Positions 43,285 to 51,800 of a stretch of 64,000 nt of DNA are shown here, in pieces. The DNA comes from DAOUJI01 sp965219565 (lineage in GTDB: Bacteria > Chloroflexota > Dehalococcoidia > Lucifugimonadales > JAGWBF01). The position numbers and the translations under genes were made by a program. The DNA is taken from the NCBI GenBank assembly GCA_965219565.1, contig OZ244780.1, positions 1 to 64,000 on the forward strand, given 5' to 3'. Positions within the stretch are counted from its first letter, which is position 1, and every line of letters begins with the position of its first letter. Below the pieces are notes generated by a model, which worked only from the letters and a program-made list of their open reading frames with translations, was not told the DNA's origin and made no database searches.

Positions 43285-43675
43285 CCGAAGGCGCCAAGAC
43301 CGTGGTCTTGCCCCGTATGAGTTCGCGCTTCCCGTTGCCCGTCACCGTGAAGTCTACGGTAATGAACCGCCACTCCCCACGCTGCATGGGCCGGGACAGC
43401 TTAGCCGCGCATGAGACCGTTTCACCCAGCAGAGCCGGTTCGAGACAGCTTATTTCCTGGGACGCGTGGATGGTCCCTCCGGGTAGGGACAGCACGTCCA
43501 GCATTCGCCCCAATGCCTGGGCGGCCAAGGCTAGAGGCGGGGTCGTGTCGAGCTCTGCATAGATGGGCGACTCATCTCCCACAGCCTCCAAGTAAGCCTG
43601 CCGGGACTCGGCATCCAACGTCCACTCGCCCAGGCTGAATTCCTCTCCAGGCTGGGGCAATCGTTCCTGACCCAT
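43256..43675 (-). CDS. MaoC-like dehydratase partner (N-terminal FAS1-type hot-dog)
   Basis: A 139-residue hot-dog protein: FSLGEWTLDAESRQAYLEAVGDESPIYAE, then PPLALAAQALGRMLDVLSLPGGTIHASQEI. It lacks a strong D...H pair and looks like the non-catalytic subunit. It overlaps its partner (42844-43284) by 29 nt. The substrate is not evident. It starts 31 bp after the GMC oxidoreductase gene on the same strand. Confidence 0.82.
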   Translation of the reverse strand: MGQERLPQPGEEFSLGEWTLDAESRQAYLEAVGDESPIYAELDTTPPLALAAQALGRMLDVLSLPGGTIHASQEISCLEPALLGETVSCAAKLSRPMQRGEWRFITVDFTVTGNGKRELIRGKTTVLAPSVEANEAGIG

Positions 43676-43705
43676 AGCCGTGGGATTATAGCACAGGGCC
43701 CCTTG

Positions 43706-45253
43706 CTACCGGCCTTCCAGGATGAAGTCGGAGACACGCTCGGCTATCATCATGGTGGTGACGTTGGTGTTGGCGCGGATGCAGTCCGGCATGATGGAGG
43801 CGTCCACCACCCTGAGACCCTCAATGCCGTGGACCTTACCGTATTGGTCGACCACAGCCATGGGGTCCGAGGATGGTCCCATCTTGCAGGTGCATGAGAT
43901 GTGGTGCGAGGTCCCCACTTCCCGCAGCATCCACTCGTCCAGGGCATCGTCGGAGGCAAGCTGCTCGTCGGTGGGTTCCATTCTCTCCTCCACCAGCTTC
44001 TGAAACTCCTCGTGTTCCCCAAGCCGGGCGCACAGCCGCACCATTTCCCGCATTCTCTCCCTGTCCCAGGGGTCGCTCAGCAGCCTGTAGTCGAGGAAGG
44101 GTTGGACCGCCGGGTCCGCTGAACTCAGCCGCAATTCGCCAGCCGAGGCCGCCAGTTGCAGTCCGGCAATCATCCTGATGCCCACGGAGGTCATTCTGTC
44201 CCCGCCTCTCTCAGGGCGGTCCGGGGCAAAGGAGTTCATGGAGACCTTCATGTCGTTCCTAAGACTCGACCCGTCGGCCGTGTATCGCAGCCCCACCTGG
44301 TTCCGGGGAGCGAACGGGTCCATCGGGACATCGGGCCTAGCCCTCCAGGTAACATAGACGTTGGGATGATCCCTCAGGTTTTGACCCACGCCAGGCAAAT
44401 CATGGACGACGGATATGCCGTGGCTCTGGATATGGTCGGACGGCCCCACTCCCGAAAGCATGAGTATATGGGGCGAGCCCACAGGCCCGGCGCTGAGTAT
44501 GATATTGTCGGCCTCGGCGGTGAACTTCTCTCCACCGCTTTCCACCTCGACTCCCACCGCCCTGTTGCCATCGAATACGAGGCGGTGAACCAAGCAGTTG
44601 GGCCGTATGGTGAGGTTTAGCCTGTGCCGCGCCATGTCCAGGTAGCCGAGAGCGGTGCTGATGCGGATGCCGTTGGGGTTGTTGAAAGGGTACGGGCTTA
44701 CGCCCCATGAGTCGGGATGGTTCATGTCAGGCATGTCGGGGTAGCCCGCGTCGAGGCAAGCGCGGTGGAAGGCCGTCTGAGGCACCAGCCAGTCCTCCTG
44801 CTTGAAACGGCGGCATACTATGGGACCCTCGGTCCCGTGGAAGTCGTCCCGGAAGTCGGTGTCGGTCTCCAGCTTGCGGAAGTAGGGCAGCACGTTCCGG
44901 AAGCCCCACTCCTCGTTGCCCCACGACGCCCACATGTCGTAGTCCTCGGGTACGCCCCTTAGGAAGACCTGTCCATTGATGGCGCTGGAACCGCCGGTCA
45001 CCTTTCCCCGAGGCACGAGCATGTCGGGGTTGAGTTCCGACGCCTTGCCCTTGAGCTGCCAGTTGTGGTCGCTGGTGGTGATGTCGATGCCAGTGGCATA
45101 GCCGAATTTCACTTCTTCCGGCAGATGCTCGAAATCGGGATAATCAGGCCCGGCTTCTATGAGCAGGACCGAACGGTCCTTGTCCTCGGTGAGTCTCGTG
45201 GCGAGGATGGACCCCGCCGAACCGGCGCCTATGACGATCCAGTCGTATCTCAT
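43706..45253 (-). CDS. GMC-family FAD oxidoreductase (choline dehydrogenase-like)
   Basis: A 515-residue flavoprotein. The N-terminal FAD site is YDWIVIGAGSAGSILATRL. The GMC signature GKVTGGSSAINGQVFLRG follows, with GPVGSPHILMLSGVGP in the middle. The C-terminal active-site region is GTSHHISCTCKMG and IMPDCIRANTNVTTMMIAERVSDFI. It oxidises an alcohol of unknown identity. Such enzymes are abundant in SAR202-type Chloroflexota. It is the first gene of a minus-strand run that includes the two dehydratases. Confidence 0.93.
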   Translation of the reverse strand: MRYDWIVIGAGSAGSILATRLTEDKDRSVLLIEAGPDYPDFEHLPEEVKFGYATGIDITTSDHNWQLKGKASELNPDMLVPRGKVTGGSSAINGQVFLRGVPEDYDMWASWGNEEWGFRNVLPYFRKLETDTDFRDDFHGTEGPIVCRRFKQEDWLVPQTAFHRACLDAGYPDMPDMNHPDSWGVSPYPFNNPNGIRISTALGYLDMARHRLNLTIRPNCLVHRLVFDGNRAVGVEVESGGEKFTAEADNIILSAGPVGSPHILMLSGVGPSDHIQSHGISVVHDLPGVGQNLRDHPNVYVTWRARPDVPMDPFAPRNQVGLRYTADGSSLRNDMKVSMNSFAPDRPERGGDRMTSVGIRMIAGLQLAASAGELRLSSADPAVQPFLDYRLLSDPWDRERMREMVRLCARLGEHEEFQKLVEERMEPTDEQLASDDALDEWMLREVGTSHHISCTCKMGPSSDPMAVVDQYGKVHGIEGLRVVDASIMPDCIRANTNVTTMMIAERVSDFILEGR

Positions 45254-45323
45254 TTTCTCTCCTCTATAGCTGTCTTATTGGAGTCCGCCGGGATTTCCCA
45301 GAGCGGACTCTCGCAAACCGCCG

Positions 45324-45363
45324 TTAACACTCCGTTAATAATCGGTTAAGGATACCTTAAACA
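45324..45363 (+). promoter_or_regulatory. Pho-box-like array of four direct repeats before pstC
   Basis: Four 7-bp units, GTTAACA, GTTAATA, GTTAAGG and CTTAAAC, begin at 45324, 45335, 45346 and 45357, that is every 11 bp with 4-bp spacers. This is the geometry of PhoP/PhoB binding sites (TTAACA-type in Bacillus). The array ends 9 bp before a weak TAGTCT (45373-45378) and 80 bp before the pstC start. Its place upstream of phosphate-transport permeases makes phosphate-starvation control likely. Confidence 0.75.
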
Positions 45364-45443
45364 ACCGAGCCTAGTCTGGCAACTGTCGTGCGCTTGGACG
45401 CTGGAAGTCCAAGTCGTCAGCCAATAGAGAGACTTCGAAGACG

Positions 45444-46406
45444 ATGGACGAGACCGCAACAGATAGAAGCGTGGTCGGATTGACGCCGACAGCAGTAGCG
45501 CATGCCCGCTTGCGAAGGCGAAAGGCCATCGAAGGAAGGGTCATGCAAGCCCTTTTCTTCAGTTGTGCGTTGGTCTCGGTCCTCACCACAGTCGGCATTT
45601 TCATAGGCTTGGCAGTCCAGGCAGTACCCGTCTTCCAGGACGTCAATCCGATAGATTTTCTCTTCGGCACTACGTGGCAGCCCATCATCAAAGACGTGGA
45701 CGGAAACAACCACTTCGGCGTGCTGCCCCTAGTTTCAGGGACGTTCCTCGTTGCGGCCATCTCCGCGCTGGTGGCCATACCGGCAGGGGTGGGAGTGGCC
45801 ATATTCTTATCCGAATACGCCCCGGACAAAATCAGGAGAGTCATCAAGCCCGCCCTGGAAGTCCTGGCGGGAATCCCCACGGTGGTCTACGGCTACTTCG
45901 CCCTGACCTTCATCACGCCGCAGCTTCAGCACATAATACCCGACTTGCGCATCTTCAACGCGCTGAGCGCCGGTCTGATTATGGGACTGATGATTCTCCC
46001 TATGGTCTCCTCTCTGACTGAAGACGCAATGCTGGCAGTGCCCCGCTCGCTGAGAGAGGCGGCGTACGCCCTGGGAGCGACCAAGCTGGAAGTTGCCACG
46101 CGGGTAGTGGTCCCCGCGGCCCTGTCGGGAATCGTCACCGCCTTCATAGTCGGCATTTCACGGGCGATAGGCGAGACGATGCTGGTGACCATAGCGGCCG
46201 GCGCCACACCGAACCTCACCTTGAACCCCACTGAAAGCATCCAGACCATGACGGCCTACATAGCCCAGATCGGTCTTGGAGAGGCGGCCCACGGCAGCAT
46301 CGAGTTCAACGCCATCTTCGCCGTCGGGCTGATGTTGTTCATACTCACTTTGGGGCTGAACATCTTGGGAAACGTGATCGTTGACCGGTGGAGAGAAAAA
46401 TACTAG
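45444..46406 (+). CDS. pstC: Phosphate ABC transporter permease PstC
   Basis: A 320-residue inner-membrane permease. Six hydrophobic segments surround a ~200-residue MetI-like core with the EAA loop REAAYALGATKLEVATRVVVPAALSGIVTAF. The segment HFGVLPLVSGTFLVAAISALVAIPAGVGVAIFLSEYAP is the PstC signature. A Pho-box-like array lies upstream. pstA overlaps its end by one base. No pstS or pstB is present in this window, so the binding protein and ATPase must be encoded elsewhere. Confidence 0.93.
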   Translation: MDETATDRSVVGLTPTAVAHARLRRRKAIEGRVMQALFFSCALVSVLTTVGIFIGLAVQAVPVFQDVNPIDFLFGTTWQPIIKDVDGNNHFGVLPLVSGTFLVAAISALVAIPAGVGVAIFLSEYAPDKIRRVIKPALEVLAGIPTVVYGYFALTFITPQLQHIIPDLRIFNALSAGLIMGLMILPMVSSLTEDAMLAVPRSLREAAYALGATKLEVATRVVVPAALSGIVTAFIVGISRAIGETMLVTIAAGATPNLTLNPTESIQTMTAYIAQIGLGEAAHGSIEFNAIFAVGLMLFILTLGLNILGNVIVDRWREKY

Positions 46407-47284
46407 TGGAGAACCAACCCGTATACTCCCAGAACTTGGCCCAAAGGAAAGCCGTCGGGGCGGTCGCCTACTTGGTGTTCCTGACAGCCGTGATAATTGG
46501 GGTCGGTGGGCTGGTCGTCCTGCTGGCGCAGGTTTTTATCGAAGGGGTCCCCTGGCTTAGTTGGGACTTTCTGACTAACTACCCATCCAGGAAAGCTGAA
46601 CTGGCTGGGATTCGCGCAGCCATCCTGGGAACCCTCTGGTTGATGGTCTTCGTCGGCATATTCACGATACCCGTCGGAGTCGGCTCCGCCATATACCTTG
46701 AAGAGTACGCCCCCAAGAACCGACTTACCAGAATCATAGAAATCAACATCGGGAACCTGGCAGGAGTCCCGTCGGTGGTGTACGGCCTCCTGGGTCTGGC
46801 CCTGTTCGTGCAATGGTTGAGCATGGGCCGGAGCATATTGTCGGCTGCCTTGACCCTGGGCCTCCTGGTGCTCCCCATCGTCATCCTGGCATCCAGGGAA
46901 GCCATCCGTTCCGTACCCTCAAGCCACCGGCAGGCAGCCTTCGCCTTGGGAGCCACCAAGTGGGACGTGGTCAGGTCCGTGGTGCTTCCATCAGCCGTCC
47001 CAGGCATACTCACTGGCACCATTCTCGCCATGTCCCGCGCGATAGGAGAAGCGGCACCGATCATCTTCATAAGCGCCCTGGTATACCTGACCTTTGATCC
47101 CACGTCGCCTCTCGACCGCTTCACTGTGCTGCCCATACAGATATTCGCCTGGGTGAACGAGCCAAGGGAAGAGTACAGGGGGCTTGCCGCAGCGGGAATC
47201 ATCGTTCTGTTGGCCATCCTGCTGGGCATGAACGCCATAGCCATCTTCCTCCGCAACAAGTACCAACGTCGAGCAGAGGACTAG
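46406..47284 (+). CDS. pstA: Phosphate ABC transporter permease PstA
   Basis: A 292-residue permease partner of PstC. GTG 46406 overlaps the pstC TAG (TAGTG); a further GTG at 46388 is less well placed. It has a long first helix, then ILGTLWLMVFVGIFTIPVGVGSAIYLEEYAP, the EAA loop RQAAFALGATKWDVVRSVVLPSAVPGILTGTILAMSRAIGEAAP, and a final helix. An aquaporin follows after 57 bp on the same strand, perhaps in the same unit. Confidence 0.92.
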   Translation: MENQPVYSQNLAQRKAVGAVAYLVFLTAVIIGVGGLVVLLAQVFIEGVPWLSWDFLTNYPSRKAELAGIRAAILGTLWLMVFVGIFTIPVGVGSAIYLEEYAPKNRLTRIIEINIGNLAGVPSVVYGLLGLALFVQWLSMGRSILSAALTLGLLVLPIVILASREAIRSVPSSHRQAAFALGATKWDVVRSVVLPSAVPGILTGTILAMSRAIGEAAPIIFISALVYLTFDPTSPLDRFTVLPIQIFAWVNEPREEYRGLAAAGIIVLLAILLGMNAIAIFLRNKYQRRAED

Positions 47285-47341
47285 GCTGCCCGAAATCCCG
47301 TTGCGTACACAAAGCGCAGGTCTGAGCGGCGGTCTCATCGA

Positions 47342-48043
47342 ATGTTAGTCAGAAACCGGTTGGACCTCTTTCGAAGGTGTACGGCTGAGTTCACGGGGAC
47401 CTTTGGCCTCGTGTTCGCAGGGACCGGCGCCATCATGGTCGACCAACTATCCGGTGGCGTAGTCACCAATCTCGGCATCGGCCTCACCTTCGGTCTGATT
47501 GTCGCCGCGATGATATATTCGCTGGGCCACGTCTCCGGCGCCCACATTAACCCCGCTGTTACGCTGGGTTTCGCCATTGCCCGCCGGTTCCCCTGGCGGG
47601 AAGTCCCATTCTATACAGTAGCCCAGTTGGGCGGAGCAGCCGCTGCCAGCCTGGTCTTGTGGGGTCTTCTGGGTAAAGCAGGAGACATGGGGGCGACCAC
47701 GCCCTCCGGCGGCGTCTGGCAGTCCTTCGGCACAGAAATACTTCTCACATTCTTCCTGATGCTGGTCATCATCGCCGTGGCCACCGACCCTCGTGCCCGG
47801 CCTCAAGCGGCGCCTATAGCCATCGGCGCCACGGTGGCGCTGGAAGCCACCTTTGCCGGGCCCATTTCCGGCGCATCGATGAACCCCGCAAGGTCTTTCG
47901 GCCCGGCTTTGGTAGGGTGGGTGTGGGACCACCACTGGATTTACTGGGTGGCTCCGGCTATTGGTGCGGGGTTCGCTGTCTTGCTGTACAAGTTCTTAGG
48001 CAACACCGACAAATCCCCTAGCGGAGAATCATCTGCAGAATGA
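47342..48043 (+). CDS. Aquaporin / MIP family channel
   Basis: A 233-residue channel with six hydrophobic helices and both NPA half-loops: SGAHINPAVTLG near residue 78 and SGASMNPARSFGPALVG near 180. This passes water or small neutral solutes; the residue set suggests a water-selective AqpZ-like channel but this is not certain. It is adjacent to pstCA. Metalloid (arsenite) export by an aquaporin beside phosphate/arsenate uptake is one speculative explanation. No ArsB or ArsR is seen nearby. Confidence 0.88.
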   Translation: MLVRNRLDLFRRCTAEFTGTFGLVFAGTGAIMVDQLSGGVVTNLGIGLTFGLIVAAMIYSLGHVSGAHINPAVTLGFAIARRFPWREVPFYTVAQLGGAAAASLVLWGLLGKAGDMGATTPSGGVWQSFGTEILLTFFLMLVIIAVATDPRARPQAAPIAIGATVALEATFAGPISGASMNPARSFGPALVGWVWDHHWIYWVAPAIGAGFAVLLYKFLGNTDKSPSGESSAE

Positions 48044-48163
48044 CCACAGTAAGGACCCGTTGGCTCAAAACAGCCCCTATCCTTACCTGGCTCTAATCGC
48101 AGTGACAGAAAGTTGTGCATACGTTCGCCGGGGCGGTGGTCCACTGCTGTTTCGCCCGTCATG

Positions 48164-48192
48164 TTGACACCATGCGCCTTGGGCGCTAGCGT
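48164..48192 (+). promoter_or_regulatory. Candidate promoter for the LLM oxidoreductase at 48238
   Basis: A perfect TTGACA (48164-48169) and a weak TAGCGT (48187-48192) with 17-bp spacing. Initiation near 48199 leaves a ~40-nt leader. The spacer 48044-48237 has no other feature. Confidence 0.35.
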
Positions 48193-48237
48193 TACTCCCA
48201 ATAACAGGCCACTTGGAAACACCGAAAGGGGGAAATC

Positions 48238-49323
48238 GTGGAGTTTGGACTTTTCCACCACTGGGACCCTTTGTACCACAGCGACGGCAGGCTGGCGGAA
48301 GAGGAGGCCTACGCGGCCAACTTCAAGGAAGTCGACGAATTGGAGCAGATGGGCTGGGACTACATCTGGCTGGCTGGCGCCCACTTTGCGGCCCACGCCT
48401 GCATGGACCCCCAGGTGTTCGTGTTGGCCGCCGCAATAGCCAACCGCACCAAAAACCTCAAGATCGGCTCGTCAATCCACCGCCCAGAGTTGAAGGTCGA
48501 AGGGGAGACCCTGGACCCGAAAACAGCCCTGGCCAGCGCCAGGTACTCCTTCGACAACCTTCAGCACGAGGACCCAATACAGGTCGCCGAGTCCGTGGCC
48601 ATGGTCGACCAGCTCAGCCACGGCCGGTTCATCTACGGGGCCGGCGCCCGCACCCGCGGCGACGACAGGCGCAGGGAGCATTTCTTCGAGTACCTCAACC
48701 TGCTTAAGCAGCTATGGACCGAGGACCAGTTCTCCGGCTTCCAAGGCAAATACTACAACTACCCTTCGTTTTATGAAACGAGCCTCAGCATACCAAAGCC
48801 CTACCAGAAGCCCTATCCTCCTATGCTGCTCCCGGTTGACAGCCAGGCGAGCTTCATCCCCATGGGACAACAGGGCTACCGCATCGCCATCGGCGGCGGC
48901 GGCTCCCACAACCCCCGGGGAACGTCGGTGCTGCGAGACGACGTGGAGAACTACCGGCAGGCCTGGAGGGACGCGGGCCACCCCGGTGAGCCGACGACCG
49001 TGATTCGCATACCGACGCTGGTGGCTGAGACCAAAGCCGAGGCCCAGAGAGGAGCTGATGCGCTTATGGTTGAGGCACGGAAGTACGCCGCCCGGCTTGA
49101 CCTGTCCTTCGGCACCTCAGGGACGCAGAGCGTCGCCGAGACTGAGCAGACGAACCTGTTCGGCACCCCGGACGAGGTGGTGGAACGCATTCAGCTTCTG
49201 CATGACGACTTCGCCGCCGACGAGATCATGTTCGAGGTCAACTGGGTGTCCGCCGTCCCCAGGGACGTGGTGCTGAACACTATGCGAGTCATCACGGACA
49301 AGGTGATTCCTCGGTTCAAGTAA
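48238..49323 (+). CDS. LLM-class flavin-dependent oxidoreductase
   Basis: A 361-residue luciferase-like monooxygenase starting at GTG 48238 with AAAGGGGG upstream. It reads MEFGLFHHWDPLYH, then EQMGWDYIWLAGAHF, ESVAMVDQLSHGRFIYGAGART, FEYLNLLKQLWTEDQFSGFQGKYYNYP, and the usual C-terminal TPDEVVERIQLLHDDF. It resembles alkanesulfonate or bacterial-luciferase-type FMN enzymes. Substrate unknown. It is convergent with the second LLM gene at 49395. Confidence 0.9.
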   Translation: MEFGLFHHWDPLYHSDGRLAEEEAYAANFKEVDELEQMGWDYIWLAGAHFAAHACMDPQVFVLAAAIANRTKNLKIGSSIHRPELKVEGETLDPKTALASARYSFDNLQHEDPIQVAESVAMVDQLSHGRFIYGAGARTRGDDRRREHFFEYLNLLKQLWTEDQFSGFQGKYYNYPSFYETSLSIPKPYQKPYPPMLLPVDSQASFIPMGQQGYRIAIGGGGSHNPRGTSVLRDDVENYRQAWRDAGHPGEPTTVIRIPTLVAETKAEAQRGADALMVEARKYAARLDLSFGTSGTQSVAETEQTNLFGTPDEVVERIQLLHDDFAADEIMFEVNWVSAVPRDVVLNTMRVITDKVIPRFK

Positions 49324-49394
49324 GACGAATTCATCCGTGGCCCACTTTGGGCCAGACTCAGGGGCTTGAAAGGCCGTTGCCCGGCGTCCTGACG

Positions 49395-50696
49395 TCAGGA
49401 TTTGAACGAGTTGGCTCCGACAACCGGTTCCCGTACGCCCGACGGAGGAAGCGGCCGGGAGCCGGGCTCACGCTCGAAGGGGCCGGGCAAGTCCAACTCA
49501 CGCGCCATTTCGTGCATTGCCGGAAGGACTTCCTCACCGATAAGACGCAGGCTTGTCATCCTGTCTTCATGGGTTGACGGGCCGTGGGTGTACCAGAGGG
49601 AGAAGATTCCTGGCCGCAAGGTCTCGACGAATCTGCGGATCATAGGGATCACCGTCTTCGGCGTGCCGACCATAAGCTGCTGGTTAAGCTGCTCGGTTGC
49701 GTAGGTGGCGTAGAGGCGCTTTCTCGTCTCCTCGACTTTCTCGGCGGAGTCCGACGACGTGATGATCCGGGTCGGCTCGCCCGTTTCCGGGTCGGTGAAC
49801 ACCCGGGCCAGCCGCTTGATGGTGGCTTTGGAGTTGTAGCCTGGCGGGTACAGCCACTCGGGGCGGGCAAAGTTGGAGAAGCCCCCGCCGTACATGAACC
49901 CCTTTCCCATCTCCTGAGCCTTCTCCTCCGTTTCGGCCACCACCACTCTCTGCAAGTAGCCGAAGTTCTCTGGACCTGACTGGTAACCCTCCTCGGCTGC
50001 CGTGTCTGCGTAAAGGTTCAGCATCTCGATGGTGGGTTCGAGGAAAGTGGCCAGGGCCACGTAGGGATAGCGATTCTTGGCGCAGAAGACCACCGACTCG
50101 GGGCTGACGGCCCCGGGAATCCATATCGGCGGATGGGGTTTCTGCATGGGGAGCGCCCAGGGGTTTACGAACCTGTAGTGGAAGTGCTTGCCCTCATAGC
50201 GGAAGGGCCCGGGGGTGGTCCACGTCTTCACGATGAAGTCGTGGGCCTCGTTGAACAGCTCCCGGTTGAAGGCGGGGTTGGCGTTGAAGTGGAGAGATTC
50301 GCTGCCTGTGCCTCGGATGAAGCCCGACACCAGCCTCCCGCGGGATATCATGTCGATTTCGGCCAGTTCCTCGGCAACCCGCAGCGGGTCTACGATGGGC
50401 AGAGGGTTCCCCAGGAGCACGATCTTGATGCGCTCGGTGATACGGGCAAGGATTGCGGCCTCCAGGTCCATGATCGAGCCCAGGGAGAAGGGGTTGCCGT
50501 GGTGCTCGTTGAGCATGATCCCGTCGAACCCCACCTGTTCCGCGTAGAGAGCTTCATCGAGGTAGGCGTGGTACAGGTCGCTGCCTCTGACCGGATCGAA
50601 TTGTGAGTTGGGTATGCCGAAGTAGCTGGCCCGCTTGATTATCTCGTCTTCATCCACGTGGTAATAGGGGCGTTCGGTAAAGAACATGATGTGCAT
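49395..50696 (-). CDS. LLM-class flavin-dependent oxidoreductase
   Basis: A 433-residue luciferase-like enzyme: MHIMFFTERPYYHVDEDEI, VGFDGIMLNEHHGNPFSLGSIMDLEAAILA, KIVLLGNPLPIVDPLRVAEELAEIDMISRGRLVSGFIRGTG. The N-terminal block and the EHH motif are typical of this family. It is longer than average through a C-terminal insert (residues ~310-400). It follows the alpha/beta hydrolase gene by about 39 bp on the same strand, so the hydrolase and monooxygenase probably act together on one substrate. Confidence 0.9.
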   Translation of the reverse strand: MHIMFFTERPYYHVDEDEIIKRASYFGIPNSQFDPVRGSDLYHAYLDEALYAEQVGFDGIMLNEHHGNPFSLGSIMDLEAAILARITERIKIVLLGNPLPIVDPLRVAEELAEIDMISRGRLVSGFIRGTGSESLHFNANPAFNRELFNEAHDFIVKTWTTPGPFRYEGKHFHYRFVNPWALPMQKPHPPIWIPGAVSPESVVFCAKNRYPYVALATFLEPTIEMLNLYADTAAEEGYQSGPENFGYLQRVVVAETEEKAQEMGKGFMYGGGFSNFARPEWLYPPGYNSKATIKRLARVFTDPETGEPTRIITSSDSAEKVEETRKRLYATYATEQLNQQLMVGTPKTVIPMIRRFVETLRPGIFSLWYTHGPSTHEDRMTSLRLIGEEVLPAMHEMARELDLPGPFEREPGSRPLPPSGVREPVVGANSFKS

Positions 50697-50735
50697 GACG
50701 CCGCTCCTTCCGCCTTGGACCTATGTGTTTCCGGG

Positions 50736-51536
50736 CTAGGACCCCAGGAACTTTTCGACTGCCTCTACGAACTCTCTGGGCTTTTCGATTTCCGGTCTGT
50801 GGCCGCATTCCTCGAACGAAATAAGCTCGGAACCTGCGATGGACCGGTTATAGACCTGTCCCGCGCTGATGGGCGCTATCTTGTCCTGGGCGCCCCAGAC
50901 CAGGAGCGTAGGCAGGTCTCGCACCCCCTCGAGCAGAGGACCCAGGCTAGGGTTGTGCATGTAAGGCTTCCATGCCAGCCGAGATACCTCGGTGCGGGCG
51001 TCCTCCCAAGCCTCGAATTGCTCGGGAGTTGCGCCGCCGCCGTAAAGCGACGAGAACTCTTCCGTGTTGTCGGCGTCGTGGACACTGTCGCTCAGGTACA
51101 CCTGGGCGGGAACTATGAACAAGTCCCTGATTTCGCCTTCGGTCGGCCTGATTCCCATGGCCCCCACCAGCGCCATGCGTCGGAACAGTTGGGGACGTGC
51201 GGCCGCCATTTCGGCGGCAATCCACCCCCCCAAGGAGAACCCGATTACGTCGACGGGTCCAAGCTCCATGTCCGTCAGGACGTGGGAGTAGAACCCGGCC
51301 AAGTCTCTGATGTTGCTGACCCACTCGACCCTGGGAGACACGCCGAATCCCGGGTGGAGGGGAACGTATAGCTTGTGGTTGCGCGCCAGTTCTCTATGCC
51401 AGTTCAGCCAGCCGGGATGGCCCAGTTCCCCATGCAGGACGAGCAACGGCCTGCCAGTGCCGGCCTGTATGAACGTCAGGTCAGTTCCCGCGACGTTGAC
51501 AGAGATTTCTTCCCATTCAGCAGATTCACCCGGCAT
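50736..51536 (-). CDS. Alpha/beta hydrolase
   Basis: A 266-residue hydrolase. ATG 51536 is preferred (AGGAGG ~11 nt upstream); the in-frame ATG at 51644 adds 36 unstructured residues. LLVLHGELGHPGWLN holds the oxyanion loop, VDVIGFSLGGWIAAEMAA the nucleophile (G-F-S-L-G), VWGAQDKIAP the acid and ECGHRPEIEKP the His. This is the meta-cleavage hydrolase/epoxide-hydrolase-like group. It leads the LLM gene at 49395. Confidence 0.9.
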   Translation of the reverse strand: MPGESAEWEEISVNVAGTDLTFIQAGTGRPLLVLHGELGHPGWLNWHRELARNHKLYVPLHPGFGVSPRVEWVSNIRDLAGFYSHVLTDMELGPVDVIGFSLGGWIAAEMAAARPQLFRRMALVGAMGIRPTEGEIRDLFIVPAQVYLSDSVHDADNTEEFSSLYGGGATPEQFEAWEDARTEVSRLAWKPYMHNPSLGPLLEGVRDLPTLLVWGAQDKIAPISAGQVYNRSIAGSELISFEECGHRPEIEKPREFVEAVEKFLGS

Positions 51537-51729
51537 TTGTTTCACGTCCTCCTGGTTGTCTGTATAAGCCGACGCGGACAATCCCTGCGCCGAGGGCTCC
51601 GATTTGGACTGCCCTATTCTTACGCTGACGGGCGGATGTGTCAACGTCGCCTTTCAGATGAGCTTCACTCCCTCCACTCCCGATTCCCCTAGGTTCGGGA
51701 ATCTGTAGAAGCGATTCACGATGTTTTGA

Positions 51730-51738
51730 TGGTATAGT
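51730..51738 (+). promoter_or_regulatory. Extended -10 promoter candidate for the peptide ABC importer
   Basis: TGGTATAGT gives TGn followed by TATAGT. No -35 match is present at usual spacing, which extended -10 promoters tolerate. It lies ~63 bp before the permease start at 51801. The 51645-51729 spacer shows nothing else. Confidence 0.4.
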
Positions 51739-51800
51739 ATTCTCCCTAAGTCATTCGAGGCTAGCGGGCTAAGGAAGACGGCAGTGAACGAGTGTAGGAC

